Assembly (NCBI RefSeq): GCF_021372645.1
Contig: NZ_JAJFUC010000009.1
Coordinates: 1-64,000 of the forward strand
Source of the DNA: Clostridium sp.
GTDB lineage: Bacteria > Bacillota > Clostridia > Clostridiales > Clostridiaceae
Length of the DNA stretch: 64,000 bases
Direction of reading: 5' to 3'
Shown here: piece by piece, positions 25,510-33,689 of the stretch
Layout: every line of letters begins with the position of its first letter
How positions within the stretch are numbered: position 1 is the stretch's first letter
Translations under genes and position numbers: made by a program
Notes under the pieces: model-generated
The model's database searches: none
Told to the model about the DNA's origin: nothing
What the model saw: only the letters and a program-made list of their open reading frames with translations

Positions 25510-25575
25510 ATGAAAAAAATAACAAGTCAAAGATGTGATGTATTTTTTTATATACCTAAGAAAGAAGAATTTTAA
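25510..25575 (+). CDS. 21-aa ORF translationally coupled to mocA
   Basis: ATG at 25510 starts a 22-codon frame (MKKITSQRCDVFFYIPKKEE, then F) whose TAA shares its last A with the mocA ATG. A weak AGGGATAGG lies upstream. mocA has no separate ribosome binding site except GAAAGAAGAA inside this frame, so coupling is plausible. I do not recognise the peptide; it may be a coupling leader or the stump of a lost gene. Confidence 0.4.
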   Translation: MKKITSQRCDVFFYIPKKEEF

Positions 25576-26141
25576 TGAACGTAGATGGAGTTATATTAGC
25601 AGCCGGATATTCAAGTAGAGCTAACACTTTTAAAATGGAGCTTGAGATTGATAAAAAAGCAATCATACAAAGATGCATAGAATCATTGTATGATGAATGT
25701 AATAAAATAATTGTAGTCAGTGGATATAAACATGAAAAAATAGAAAAGTTAGTGCAAAGTTACTCTAAGGTACAAATAATATATAATGAAGAATTTCATA
25801 AAGGAATGTTTAGTTCGATAAAAAAGGGAATACAAAATGTTACAGCAGGAAGATTTTTACTTACTCCCGGTGACTATCCTCTAATAAGTAAGGTTGTGGT
25901 AAAAAAAATATTAAAAGAGGAAAATGAAATAGTTATACCAAGTTTTAATAAAAAAGGAGGACATCCAATTTTATTAAGTAGTAATTTTATAAACGAAATA
26001 TTAAGAGAACCAGAAGATTCTAATTTAAAGATATATTTAAGCAAAAAACAATGCTCATATTTAAATATAAATGATGAAGGAATATTATTGGATGTAGATA
26101 CTATTAAAGATTATAACTATATAAAGAGCATGATCAGGTAG
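25575..26141 (+). CDS. mocA: MocA-like nucleotidyltransferase (molybdenum cofactor cytidylyltransferase)
   Basis: A 188-aa GT-A-fold nucleotidyltransferase that should make molybdopterin cytosine dinucleotide, the cofactor form used by xanthine-oxidase-type hydroxylases. ILAAGYSSR (residues 7-15) is the nucleotide loop, though the usual Gly-x-x-K that follows is altered to ANTFKMEL; LLTPGDYPLI (about 95) holds the metal-binding Asp, and KKGGHPILL matches the family. Context (two hydroxylases downstream) agrees. It overlaps the preceding mini-ORF by one base and is followed by a terminator. Confidence 0.87.
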   Translation: MNVDGVILAAGYSSRANTFKMELEIDKKAIIQRCIESLYDECNKIIVVSGYKHEKIEKLVQSYSKVQIIYNEEFHKGMFSSIKKGIQNVTAGRFLLTPGDYPLISKVVVKKILKEENEIVIPSFNKKGGHPILLSSNFINEILREPEDSNLKIYLSKKQCSYLNINDEGILLDVDTIKDYNYIKSMIR

Positions 26142-26260
26142 AATAATGAAATATCTGCAAATATATATGTAAAATATCATTACAAAAATATTGGTTTTTA
26201 TAAGGAAAAAGATATAATACTTAATAAGAGTAAATAAATTTAATAGAGTTTAAAATAGAC

Positions 26261-26303
26261 AAAGAGGGTCTTATTTCAAAAATAGAAATAAGATCTCTTT
26301 TTT
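26261..26303 (+). terminator. Terminator of the dpaL/guaD-mocA group
   Basis: A stem of about 16 bp with one wobble (26261-26277 with 26285-26300, AAAGAGGGTCTTATTTC arm) ending in a T run. It separates this operon from the hydA-xdh operon. Confidence 0.85.
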
Positions 26304-26394
26304 GCAATTTTTTATATTATTTTAAAACATTTTTAGAAAATTTTGTTTAGTTAGATGAAGACAGAGTATAGAAAAAATTTTTTATATACAGAAA

Positions 26395-26452
26395 TATTTC
26401 TCTAATAAATGAATATAAGTTATAAATGAAATATTTTTTATTAAGAGAAATA
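26395..26452 (+). promoter_or_regulatory. Stem-loop directly before the hydA start
   Basis: TATTTCTCTAATAAA (26395-26409) pairs with TTTATTAAGAGAAATA (26437-26452) with one bulge. The right arm carries the only purine-rich stretch (AAGAGA) and ends five bases before the ATG, so it could hide the translation start. No established family was recognised. Between 26304 and 26394 only A+T-rich, promoter-like sequence is seen. Confidence 0.4.
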
Positions 26453-26456
26453 TAAA

Positions 26457-27764
26457 ATGGGGTTGAGTAATATCTTTGACTTAGGAATATTAAATGGGAA
26501 ATTATATTTAGAAGGAAATTTTGTAGAAAGTAACTTATATATAAAAGATGGAGTTATAGATACCATAACTAAATCAAATTTAGAATGCAAGGAAATTTAC
26601 GATGCAAAAGGGAAAATGGTTTTACCAGGTTTTATAGATGCACATGTGCACTTCAATTTAGGTTTTGGTGAGAATGTTTCAGAAGATGATTTTTTTAATG
26701 GTTCTAAGAAAGCTGCTATTGGAGGAATAACAACATTTATAGATTTTTTGGATCCAATTAAAGACGTTAGTCAATTAGATGAAGCTTTCAATGATAGATA
26801 TGAACTTGCAAAAAAAAGTGTCATAGATTATGGCTTTCATGTAACACTTGGAAGTCCAGAAGGGGATGTTAAAGAGCTTCTAATGAAAAGTTCTCTACTT
26901 GGGATGCCAACGATAAAGCTTTTTACAACATATGCATCAACTAATAGACAAACAAAGGATTATTACATAGATGAATTATTGAAATATTCGAGACAAACTA
27001 AAACAAGAATATTAATTCATGCAGAAAATAATGACATGATAAAAGAAAAAAATGTTTTAGTAAAAGATCACGAAAAGGCAAGGCCAGCACTTTCGGAAAT
27101 TACAGAAGTTTTAAAGCTAGCTGAAATGGCAAGATATAGAGATGGTCTTTTATATATTGTTCATACCAATTGTGGAACCACTCTTGAAAGATTAAAGGAG
27201 ATTTATCCTAAAGAATTACATTCAACGATAATATTAGAAAGCGCACCTCATTATTTTAAATTTAACTCCTCACTATATCAAAAAGAAGATGGATATTTAT
27301 ATATTATGATACCACCTTTGCGGAGTGAAGAAGAGAGATTAAAGATGACTAGGAATATAGACGCACTTGATGTAATAGGCACAGATCATTGTCCGTTTTC
27401 TAGAAAGTTAAAAAATAAGAAGTATACAAGTGAGATCCCAATGGGGATAGATGGAGTAAAATATTCATTTTTAAATATGTTCGCTCTTTTTGGAGAAAGT
27501 ATAATTTCTAAATTTACAATAGAACCTTCAAAGATACATGGATTATATCCTAAAAAAGGAATACTAATGCCAGGAAGTGATGGAGATATAGTAATCTTCG
27601 ATTCAAATAAGACAACTAAAGTAATGGATGATACTTCAGTTTATAATAATGAAATTTTAAAAGGTAAAATAAGTGCAACTATTTCCAAAGGAAAATTTAT
27701 AGTTAATGAAGGGAAATTTTTAGGTGGACAAGGTGAATATTTACCAAGGAGGCTACAAATATGA
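26457..27764 (+). CDS. hydA: Dihydropyrimidinase/hydantoinase-like cyclic amidohydrolase
   Basis: A 435-aa amidohydrolase. Metal ligands: PGFIDAHVHF (about residue 61), the carbamylated-Lys position MPTIKLFTTY (about 152), IHAEN (about 181), VHTNCG (about 237) and GTDHCPF (about 308). It should open a cyclic amide such as hydantoin or dihydropyrimidine; hyuA/hydA is a regular member of the selenium-linked purine cluster. Its ribosome binding site is weak and sits in a hairpin. The stop overlaps the ssnA start by four bases. Confidence 0.9.
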   Translation: MGLSNIFDLGILNGKLYLEGNFVESNLYIKDGVIDTITKSNLECKEIYDAKGKMVLPGFIDAHVHFNLGFGENVSEDDFFNGSKKAAIGGITTFIDFLDPIKDVSQLDEAFNDRYELAKKSVIDYGFHVTLGSPEGDVKELLMKSSLLGMPTIKLFTTYASTNRQTKDYYIDELLKYSRQTKTRILIHAENNDMIKEKNVLVKDHEKARPALSEITEVLKLAEMARYRDGLLYIVHTNCGTTLERLKEIYPKELHSTIILESAPHYFKFNSSLYQKEDGYLYIMIPPLRSEEERLKMTRNIDALDVIGTDHCPFSRKLKNKKYTSEIPMGIDGVKYSFLNMFALFGESIISKFTIEPSKIHGLYPKKGILMPGSDGDIVIFDSNKTTKVMDDTSVYNNEILKGKISATISKGKFIVNEGKFLGGQGEYLPRRLQI

Positions 27765-29053
27765 TTAAGGCATTAACCAATGTTAATATATTCGATTTTG
27801 ATTCATTAAAAGAAAAATCTTATGTGTTATTTGATAAACAAATAATAGAAGTAGGTTCAATAGAAAACTTTAAAGGAGCAGATGAAGTTTATGATTGCAA
27901 TAATCAAATATTAATGCCTGGATTTGTAAATTGCCATAGTCATATATACTCAACTTTTGCTAGAGGATGGATTACTGAATTTAATCCTAAAAATTTTGTG
28001 GAATTATTAGAACAAATGTGGTGGAAGTTAGATAGAGTTCTTGAAGAAAAAGATATTTATTATAGCGGCCTTGTAAGCGGTATTGAATTTATAAAGAATG
28101 GAGTAACTACTGTAGTAGATCATCATGCTAGCGGAAGAAAAATTAAAGGTAGTTTAAATTTATTAAAAAGAGCTTTATGTGACTACTTAGGAATAAGAGG
28201 CGTATTTTGTTTTGAAAGTAGTGAGAGATTCCCAATTGATGAATGTATTGAAGAAAATATAGAGTTTAGTAAAATCGATTCAATTATGGCAAAAGGATTA
28301 TTTGGAATGCATGCTTGTTTAACATTAAGTGATGATTCCTTAAAGAAAATAGCTGATAAAAGTCAAGGAATGCCAATACACATTCATGTGGGAGAAAGTG
28401 ATGAGGATAATATAGAAAGCATTAAAAAATATAATAAAACCCCTATAGAAAGATTAGAAGAATACGGTTTACTTAGGGAAAATTCAATTTTATCTCATTG
28501 TATTTATTTAAGTGAAAGTGATATGGATATTTTAAAGAAATATAAAGTTTATGTGGCATTAAATCCTACTTCTAATTTTAATAATGCAGTAGGGCTTGCA
28601 GATGTATTAGAGCTTGAAAAAAGAAATATAAAATGTCTTTTGGGGAATGATGGATTAGGATTTAATCTGACCAGAGATATGATTAATTTGTTGTTTGGAA
28701 TGCATTTAAAATATAAAAATCCTATAGCATATTCTGTAAATGATATTAAAAAAGTTATAGAAAATAATTATGAGTATGCAAGTAAAATTTTAAATTGCAA
28801 ACTTGGAAAAATTGAAGCAGGATATGAAGCAGATTTTATAACCTTAGAATATAATGCACCTACGCTTATAACAGAAGATAATTTATTAGGCCATTTTTTC
28901 TACGGAATGTTGGATAATTTTAAACCCAAAAATGTTTGGTGCAACGGAAAAATTAAATTAAAAGATTATAAAATACTGCAAGATGAAGAAAAAATATACG
29001 AAGAAGCAAGAAAAATAGCACAAGAAATTTGGGAAAAGTGTAAGGAGAAATGA
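27761..29053 (+). CDS. ssnA: Putative aminohydrolase SsnA
   Basis: A 430-aa amidohydrolase of the SsnA family, linked to selenium-dependent molybdenum hydroxylases and needed for anaerobic purine breakdown in bacteria where this was tested. Ligands: PGFVNCHSHIYSTF (about residue 52), HIHVGES (about 207), SHCIYLS (about 246) and LGNDGLGF with the catalytic Asp (about 295). MWWKLDRVLEEKDIYYSG is typical of SsnA. Coupled to hydA by ATGA, and the next gene starts one base after its stop. Confidence 0.93.
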   Translation: MIKALTNVNIFDFDSLKEKSYVLFDKQIIEVGSIENFKGADEVYDCNNQILMPGFVNCHSHIYSTFARGWITEFNPKNFVELLEQMWWKLDRVLEEKDIYYSGLVSGIEFIKNGVTTVVDHHASGRKIKGSLNLLKRALCDYLGIRGVFCFESSERFPIDECIEENIEFSKIDSIMAKGLFGMHACLTLSDDSLKKIADKSQGMPIHIHVGESDEDNIESIKKYNKTPIERLEEYGLLRENSILSHCIYLSESDMDILKKYKVYVALNPTSNFNNAVGLADVLELEKRNIKCLLGNDGLGFNLTRDMINLLFGMHLKYKNPIAYSVNDIKKVIENNYEYASKILNCKLGKIEAGYEADFITLEYNAPTLITEDNLLGHFFYGMLDNFKPKNVWCNGKIKLKDYKILQDEEKIYEEARKIAQEIWEKCKEK

Positions 29054-29054
29054 T

Positions 29055-30152
29055 ATGAAATTAAATACAAGTTTAAGTGGGATAAATTTAGAAAATCCAC
29101 TAATGCCAGCATCAGGCCCTTTAGTTGGAGATAGTGAAAAAATGAAAATAATATCTGATTTTGGAGTTGGAGGAATTGTTACAAAAACAATATCTAGCAA
29201 AGGTGCAAAAGTAGTTAGACCTTGTATATATGGTGGACAAGACTTTGTTATGAATGCGGAATTGTGGTCAGAATATGATCCAGAAGTATGGTTAGATAAA
29301 TTTTTACCTGAAATAAAAGCAGAACTAAATAAACCACTATTTGTAAGCGTAGGATATTCAAAAGATGATATGGAAAACTTAATTCCAAAATTAGATAAAT
29401 ATGCAGATGCTTTTGAAATATCTACTCATTATGTAGGTAAAGATTTAACAACAATAAAGGAAACTTTAATGACTATAAGAAAACATACAAAAAAGCCAGT
29501 TTATATGAAAATGAGTCCACATATACCTGATCCAGTTGGATTCGCAAAAATGGTTATAGAAAATGGTGGTAGCGGAGTTGTAGCAATTAATTCTCTGGGG
29601 CCAACCATGAAAATAGATGTAGCATCTAGAAAAGTTTTAATAGGAAATAAAGAAGGAGAAGTATGGACTTCGGGTCCTGCAATAAAACCAATAGCACTAG
29701 CTCTTATTAATAAAATAAAAAAAGCAGTGCCACAATGTGAAATTATAGGCGTAGGAGGAATAGCAACAGCAGAGGATGTAATAGAATTTTTACTGGCTGG
29801 TGCCAATGCGGTTCAAATGTTATCTGCTGCGATGCTTAAAGGAAAAAATTCATATAAAAAGATAGTTGATGATCTTCCAAGTGCTTTGAAGAAGTATGGA
29901 TTTAGTTCTGTAGAGGAAGTATTAAACACTGAATTAGAAACTGGTAATGTGAAATATAATCCTATTTATCCATCTATTGATTATGATAAGTGTGTTAACT
30001 GTAAGTTATGTGAGAATATATGTCCATATTTTGCAATTAGTAGTGAGGATGAAAAAGTAGAAATGGATAAAAGTAAATGTTTTGGATGTGGATTATGCGA
30101 ATCTAAATGTCCAAAGAAAGCAATAAAAAATGTATTTTTAAATTTTGTGTAA
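29055..30152 (+). CDS. Dihydroorotate-dehydrogenase-like protein with C-terminal 2x4Fe-4S domain, catalytic Cys absent
   Basis: A 365-aa fusion of a DHOD-type FMN barrel (residues 1-300: NPLMPASGPLVGD, VYMKMSPHIPDP, GVVAINSLGP, IGVGGIATAEDV) and a ferredoxin part with CVNCKLCENICP (about 315) and CFGCGLCESKCP (about 342). This is the PreA/dihydropyrimidine dehydrogenase layout. However, the loop that holds the catalytic Cys in DHOD and DPD (N-x-SCP) reads FEISTHYVG (about 120), with no Cys. It may therefore bind FMN and pass electrons without the usual chemistry, or be specific for another substrate. It occupies the place where other purine clusters carry ygfK. GGAG-AAATGAT precedes the ATG. 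Confidence 0.8.
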   Translation: MKLNTSLSGINLENPLMPASGPLVGDSEKMKIISDFGVGGIVTKTISSKGAKVVRPCIYGGQDFVMNAELWSEYDPEVWLDKFLPEIKAELNKPLFVSVGYSKDDMENLIPKLDKYADAFEISTHYVGKDLTTIKETLMTIRKHTKKPVYMKMSPHIPDPVGFAKMVIENGGSGVVAINSLGPTMKIDVASRKVLIGNKEGEVWTSGPAIKPIALALINKIKKAVPQCEIIGVGGIATAEDVIEFLLAGANAVQMLSAAMLKGKNSYKKIVDDLPSALKKYGFSSVEEVLNTELETGNVKYNPIYPSIDYDKCVNCKLCENICPYFAISSEDEKVEMDKSKCFGCGLCESKCPKKAIKNVFLNFV

Positions 30153-30203
30153 TTACAATATAGAACTTTGATTTTAAACTCCTTATGAAGTGGAGGAAAG
30201 ACT

Positions 30204-32312
30204 ATGGAGAGTATAAGAAAATCAGTTATAAAAGCTGATCATAAAATTAAGGTAGACGGAAGCGCTAAATATATTTCAGATCTTAAATTTAAAAATAGTT
30301 TATATGCTAAGACTCTACGTTCAGAAAAGGCTAAGGCTATTATAAAAAATATTATTATTCCAGAATTAAAAGATGGCTATTATGTGGTTGAAGGAAAAGA
30401 TGTTCCAGGTTTAAATAAGGTAAAAATAATTCAAAATGACATGCCGTTTTTTTCAGATAAAGAAGTTAATTATATAGGGGAACCTATCCTTTTAGTGTTA
30501 GGTCCTGAGCTTGAAGAAGTTATAAATATTTTAAATGATATCAAGGTTGAATATGAAGAGGGTATTTCTGTTTTTAATATGAGAAATTCTACGGAGATCT
30601 TTGATAAATATGAATATGAAAAAGGAAATTTAGAAGATGCGATTAAAAAGTCGTCAAAGATTTTGGAAGAGGAATTTTATACAGGATATCAAGAACAAGC
30701 TTATTTAGAAACTCAAGGATTAGTCGGAACTTATGAAGATGGTAAGATATCAGTATATGGAACTATGCAATGCCCATATTACGTTAAAGGTGCAGTTGTT
30801 CAAGCCTTGGGATTTAATGAAGATAAAGTAAGAATTGTACAAACTACTACTGGAGGAGGTTTTGGTGGTAAAGAGGATTACCCTTCTTTATTAGGAGCGC
30901 AGGTTGCAGTGGCAGCTTATAAAACTAAAAAGACAGTAAAATTAGTTTTAGATAGACTTGAAGATATGTCATTTACCACAAAAAGACATCCAGCTTTATT
31001 AAAATATAAAACTATTCTTGATGAAAGCAATAAAATAATTGGAATGGATGTAGAGATTATATTAAATGGCGGAGCATATGCGACTGTATCTGGTGTTGTC
31101 CTTCAAAGAGCTTTATTATGTGCAATAGGAGTTTACAACATACCTAATATCAAAGTGAAAGGACGCGTAGTTAAAACTAATACTGTTCCAACTGGAGCAT
31201 TTAGAGGTTTTGGAGGGCCACAAAGTATATTTGGAATTGAAACCCATATGTCCCATATAGCCAAAGAAATAGGATGCACTCCTCTGGAATTAAAAAATAA
31301 GTATTTTGTAAAAACTGGAGATGAAACTTGTACTGGTGGAAGGTTTACTTATGATGTAAAGCTTGAAGAAATGCTGAAAAAAGCTGAAAAAATAAGTGAC
31401 TTCAGCAACAAATATAAGAAGTATTCTAGTGAACAAGGAATTATAAGAAAAGGAATAGGCATGTCTATATTCTTACATGGCTGTGGATTTACAGGAAGTG
31501 GAGAAAGAGATTTTATAAAAGCAAAGGTCAAGCTTTTAAAACATGAAAATGGAATTATTGAAATTTTAGTATCTAACACAGATATGGGACAAGGCCTTCA
31601 AACTACATTTAAGAAAATTGTAGCAAAGGTTCTAGACAAAGATTATCAGGACATAGTCTATGAAAATCCAGATACAGACAGAGTTCCAGACTCAGGACCA
31701 ACGGTAGCTTCAAGATCAATTATGGTAGTCGGTAAATTACTTGAAAGGGCTGCTTTAAGACTCAAAGAAAATTGGATTGATGGAAAAGAACAAATAATAG
31801 AAGAAAATTATAAACACCCAGATTTAATACCGTGGAATATAACAAAATTTAATGGTGATGCTTATCCAAGTTATTCGTGGGGAATAAATGTTGTAGAAGT
31901 AGAGGTTAATACCATAACAGCAGTTACTGAAGTGACTGGAATATATACAATCTTTGATATTGGGATTCCAATTGATGAAACAATAATGGAAGGGCAAATA
32001 CAAGGAGGAGTTATACAAGGCCTTGGATATGGTTCCTCAGAAAGTATGGAATGTGATAAGTATGGAAAAGTTAGGCAACATAGTATAACTGATTATATTA
32101 TCCCAACGGCTAAAGATGTTGTAAATATTAAAAATGAATTAGTAGATAATCCATGTGATCTTGGCCCATTTGGAGCTAAGGGGGCTGGAGAGCTGACTCT
32201 AATAGGAACTGCACCAGCTTATGCAAATGCAATAGAAAATGCATTGGGAGTAAAAGTGAATAAATTACCTGTAACTCCAGAATGGATAATGGAGGCGATA
32301 GTAAATGAGTAA
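30204..32312 (+). CDS. xdhA: Molybdenum hydroxylase, molybdopterin-binding subunit
   Basis: A 702-aa large subunit of a three-subunit xanthine-dehydrogenase-type enzyme. MPT and Mo contacts: TTTGGGFGGKE (about residue 213), GAFRGFGGPQ (about 330), SNTDMGQGLQ and GPFGAKGAGELT with the catalytic Glu (about 660). The PDSGPTVASRS segment is also conserved. Length is at the short end of the family. The substrate is not read from sequence; a purine is likely from context. First of three overlapping genes (Mo, Fe-S, FAD); GTGGAGGAAAG is the ribosome binding site. Confidence 0.9.
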   Translation: MESIRKSVIKADHKIKVDGSAKYISDLKFKNSLYAKTLRSEKAKAIIKNIIIPELKDGYYVVEGKDVPGLNKVKIIQNDMPFFSDKEVNYIGEPILLVLGPELEEVINILNDIKVEYEEGISVFNMRNSTEIFDKYEYEKGNLEDAIKKSSKILEEEFYTGYQEQAYLETQGLVGTYEDGKISVYGTMQCPYYVKGAVVQALGFNEDKVRIVQTTTGGGFGGKEDYPSLLGAQVAVAAYKTKKTVKLVLDRLEDMSFTTKRHPALLKYKTILDESNKIIGMDVEIILNGGAYATVSGVVLQRALLCAIGVYNIPNIKVKGRVVKTNTVPTGAFRGFGGPQSIFGIETHMSHIAKEIGCTPLELKNKYFVKTGDETCTGGRFTYDVKLEEMLKKAEKISDFSNKYKKYSSEQGIIRKGIGMSIFLHGCGFTGSGERDFIKAKVKLLKHENGIIEILVSNTDMGQGLQTTFKKIVAKVLDKDYQDIVYENPDTDRVPDSGPTVASRSIMVVGKLLERAALRLKENWIDGKEQIIEENYKHPDLIPWNITKFNGDAYPSYSWGINVVEVEVNTITAVTEVTGIYTIFDIGIPIDETIMEGQIQGGVIQGLGYGSSESMECDKYGKVRQHSITDYIIPTAKDVVNIKNELVDNPCDLGPFGAKGAGELTLIGTAPAYANAIENALGVKVNKLPVTPEWIMEAIVNE

Positions 32313-32781
32313 TATAATCACATTAAAGATAAACAATAAAACTATAAATACAGAAGAGAATTCTACGAAGAGACTTTTAGACTTCCTACGAGAAGATTTG
32401 GATATAACAGGTCCAAAGGAAGGCTGTGGTGAAGGAGAATGTGGTACCTGTACCGTAATTATAGATAAGGAATTAGTAAACTCATGCTTAGTGACAATTG
32501 GTTCTGTGGAGGGAAAAGAAATTATAACAGTTGAAGGGCTAAAAGGAACAAAACAATTTGATGTCTTAGAAAAATGCTTCGCAGAAGCGGGAGCTGTACA
32601 ATGTGGATTTTGTACACCAGGGATGATAATGGCAGCACATGCACTTTTATCTAAAATTCCAAAGCCAACAGAAAATGACGTTAGGGATGGCATTTCAGGA
32701 AATTTATGTAGATGTACCGGATATAATATGATAATAAATGCAATACTTATGGCATCTAAAAGAGGTGATGGATTGTGGTAG
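32305..32781 (+). CDS. xdhC: Molybdenum hydroxylase, 2x2Fe-2S subunit
   Basis: A 158-aa iron-sulfur subunit. The plant-type cluster is CGEGECGTC with a fourth Cys in VNSCL (about residues 40-60), and the second cluster is CGFCTPGM (about 99) with LCRCTGYN (about 134). It passes electrons from the Mo site to FAD. Starts eight bases inside the end of the Mo subunit gene and overlaps the FAD subunit gene, so the three are made together. Confidence 0.94.
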   Translation: MSNIITLKINNKTINTEENSTKRLLDFLREDLDITGPKEGCGEGECGTCTVIIDKELVNSCLVTIGSVEGKEIITVEGLKGTKQFDVLEKCFAEAGAVQCGFCTPGMIMAAHALLSKIPKPTENDVRDGISGNLCRCTGYNMIINAILMASKRGDGLW

Positions 32782-33617
32782 ATGGATACTTACCAAAGGA
32801 CTTTGGTGATGCATTAAAAATGTTAAATGAAAAAGATGTAATTATTTATGCAGGAGGAACTGATCTAATGGTTAGAAATAAAAATGCTGCATCACTTCTT
32901 CCAAAGTTTAATAATGACTTATTATATATAGGAAATTTAAAAGAATTAAAAGAAATTAAAGAGTCAGCTGATAATTTAGAAATAGGAGCAGCTAGCACTT
33001 TATCAGCGCTTTTAAGAGCAAAAGAGATTCCAGAAGTATTAAAAGAGGCCATAAGACAAATAGCATCACCAGCCATAAGAAATATAGGGACTATTGGAGG
33101 AAATATATGCAATGCATCTCCTGCTGGAGATACTTTACCGATATTATATGCGCTAGATGCAAGGCTTAAGTTAACTAGTGAAAAATCTTTTAGAGAAGTT
33201 TATATAAAAGAGTTTATATTAGGACCAAGAAAAACCCTTATTGAAAAATATGAAATTTTGGAGAGCATAATTATACCCAAAGTACAGTTTAATAAAGTTT
33301 ATTATGAAAAAATTAGAGCTAGAAAAGCTTCAGCTATATCAAAGTTATCATTTGTAGGGCTTGCAGAAGTAAAAGATGAAACAATAAAGGATATAAGAAT
33401 TGCAATAGGATCTGTAGCTCCTAAAATAGTTAGGATAAAAGATGCAGAAAATATTTTAATAGGAAGTAATTTAAATGATGTAGAGAATCAAATAGAAGAA
33501 GTAAAAAAGATTTATTCTAATGAAATAGTTCCTATTGATGATCAAAGATCCACAGCTGTTTATAGAAAAACAGTAGCATTAAGGCTTATTCAATATTTTC
33601 TAAATACAAAAATATAG
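32775..33617 (+). CDS. xdhB: Molybdenum hydroxylase, FAD-binding subunit
   Basis: A 280-aa FAD subunit (CoxM/XdhB fold): YAGGTDLMV (about residue 24), then NIGTIGGNICNASPAGDTLP (about 104), and the C-terminal CO-dehydrogenase flavoprotein part. Start is a GTG at 32775 with AGGTGAT five bases upstream, inside the Fe-S gene. The one-chain selenium enzyme encoded next has no FAD domain, so this subunit may serve both; that is inference. Confidence 0.94.
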   Translation: MVDGYLPKDFGDALKMLNEKDVIIYAGGTDLMVRNKNAASLLPKFNNDLLYIGNLKELKEIKESADNLEIGAASTLSALLRAKEIPEVLKEAIRQIASPAIRNIGTIGGNICNASPAGDTLPILYALDARLKLTSEKSFREVYIKEFILGPRKTLIEKYEILESIIIPKVQFNKVYYEKIRARKASAISKLSFVGLAEVKDETIKDIRIAIGSVAPKIVRIKDAENILIGSNLNDVENQIEEVKKIYSNEIVPIDDQRSTAVYRKTVALRLIQYFLNTKI

Positions 33618-33689
33618 AATTAAATGAATTTAAAAGTGTAAATTTAAATAACTGTTAATCTTATATGAGTTTTTAGAGAGGAATTTTAT

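Noticed and set aside
29055..30152. Naming this gene preA or pyrD
   Set aside because: Both enzymes need the active-site Cys that is missing here, and the neighbourhood is purine rather than pyrimidine.
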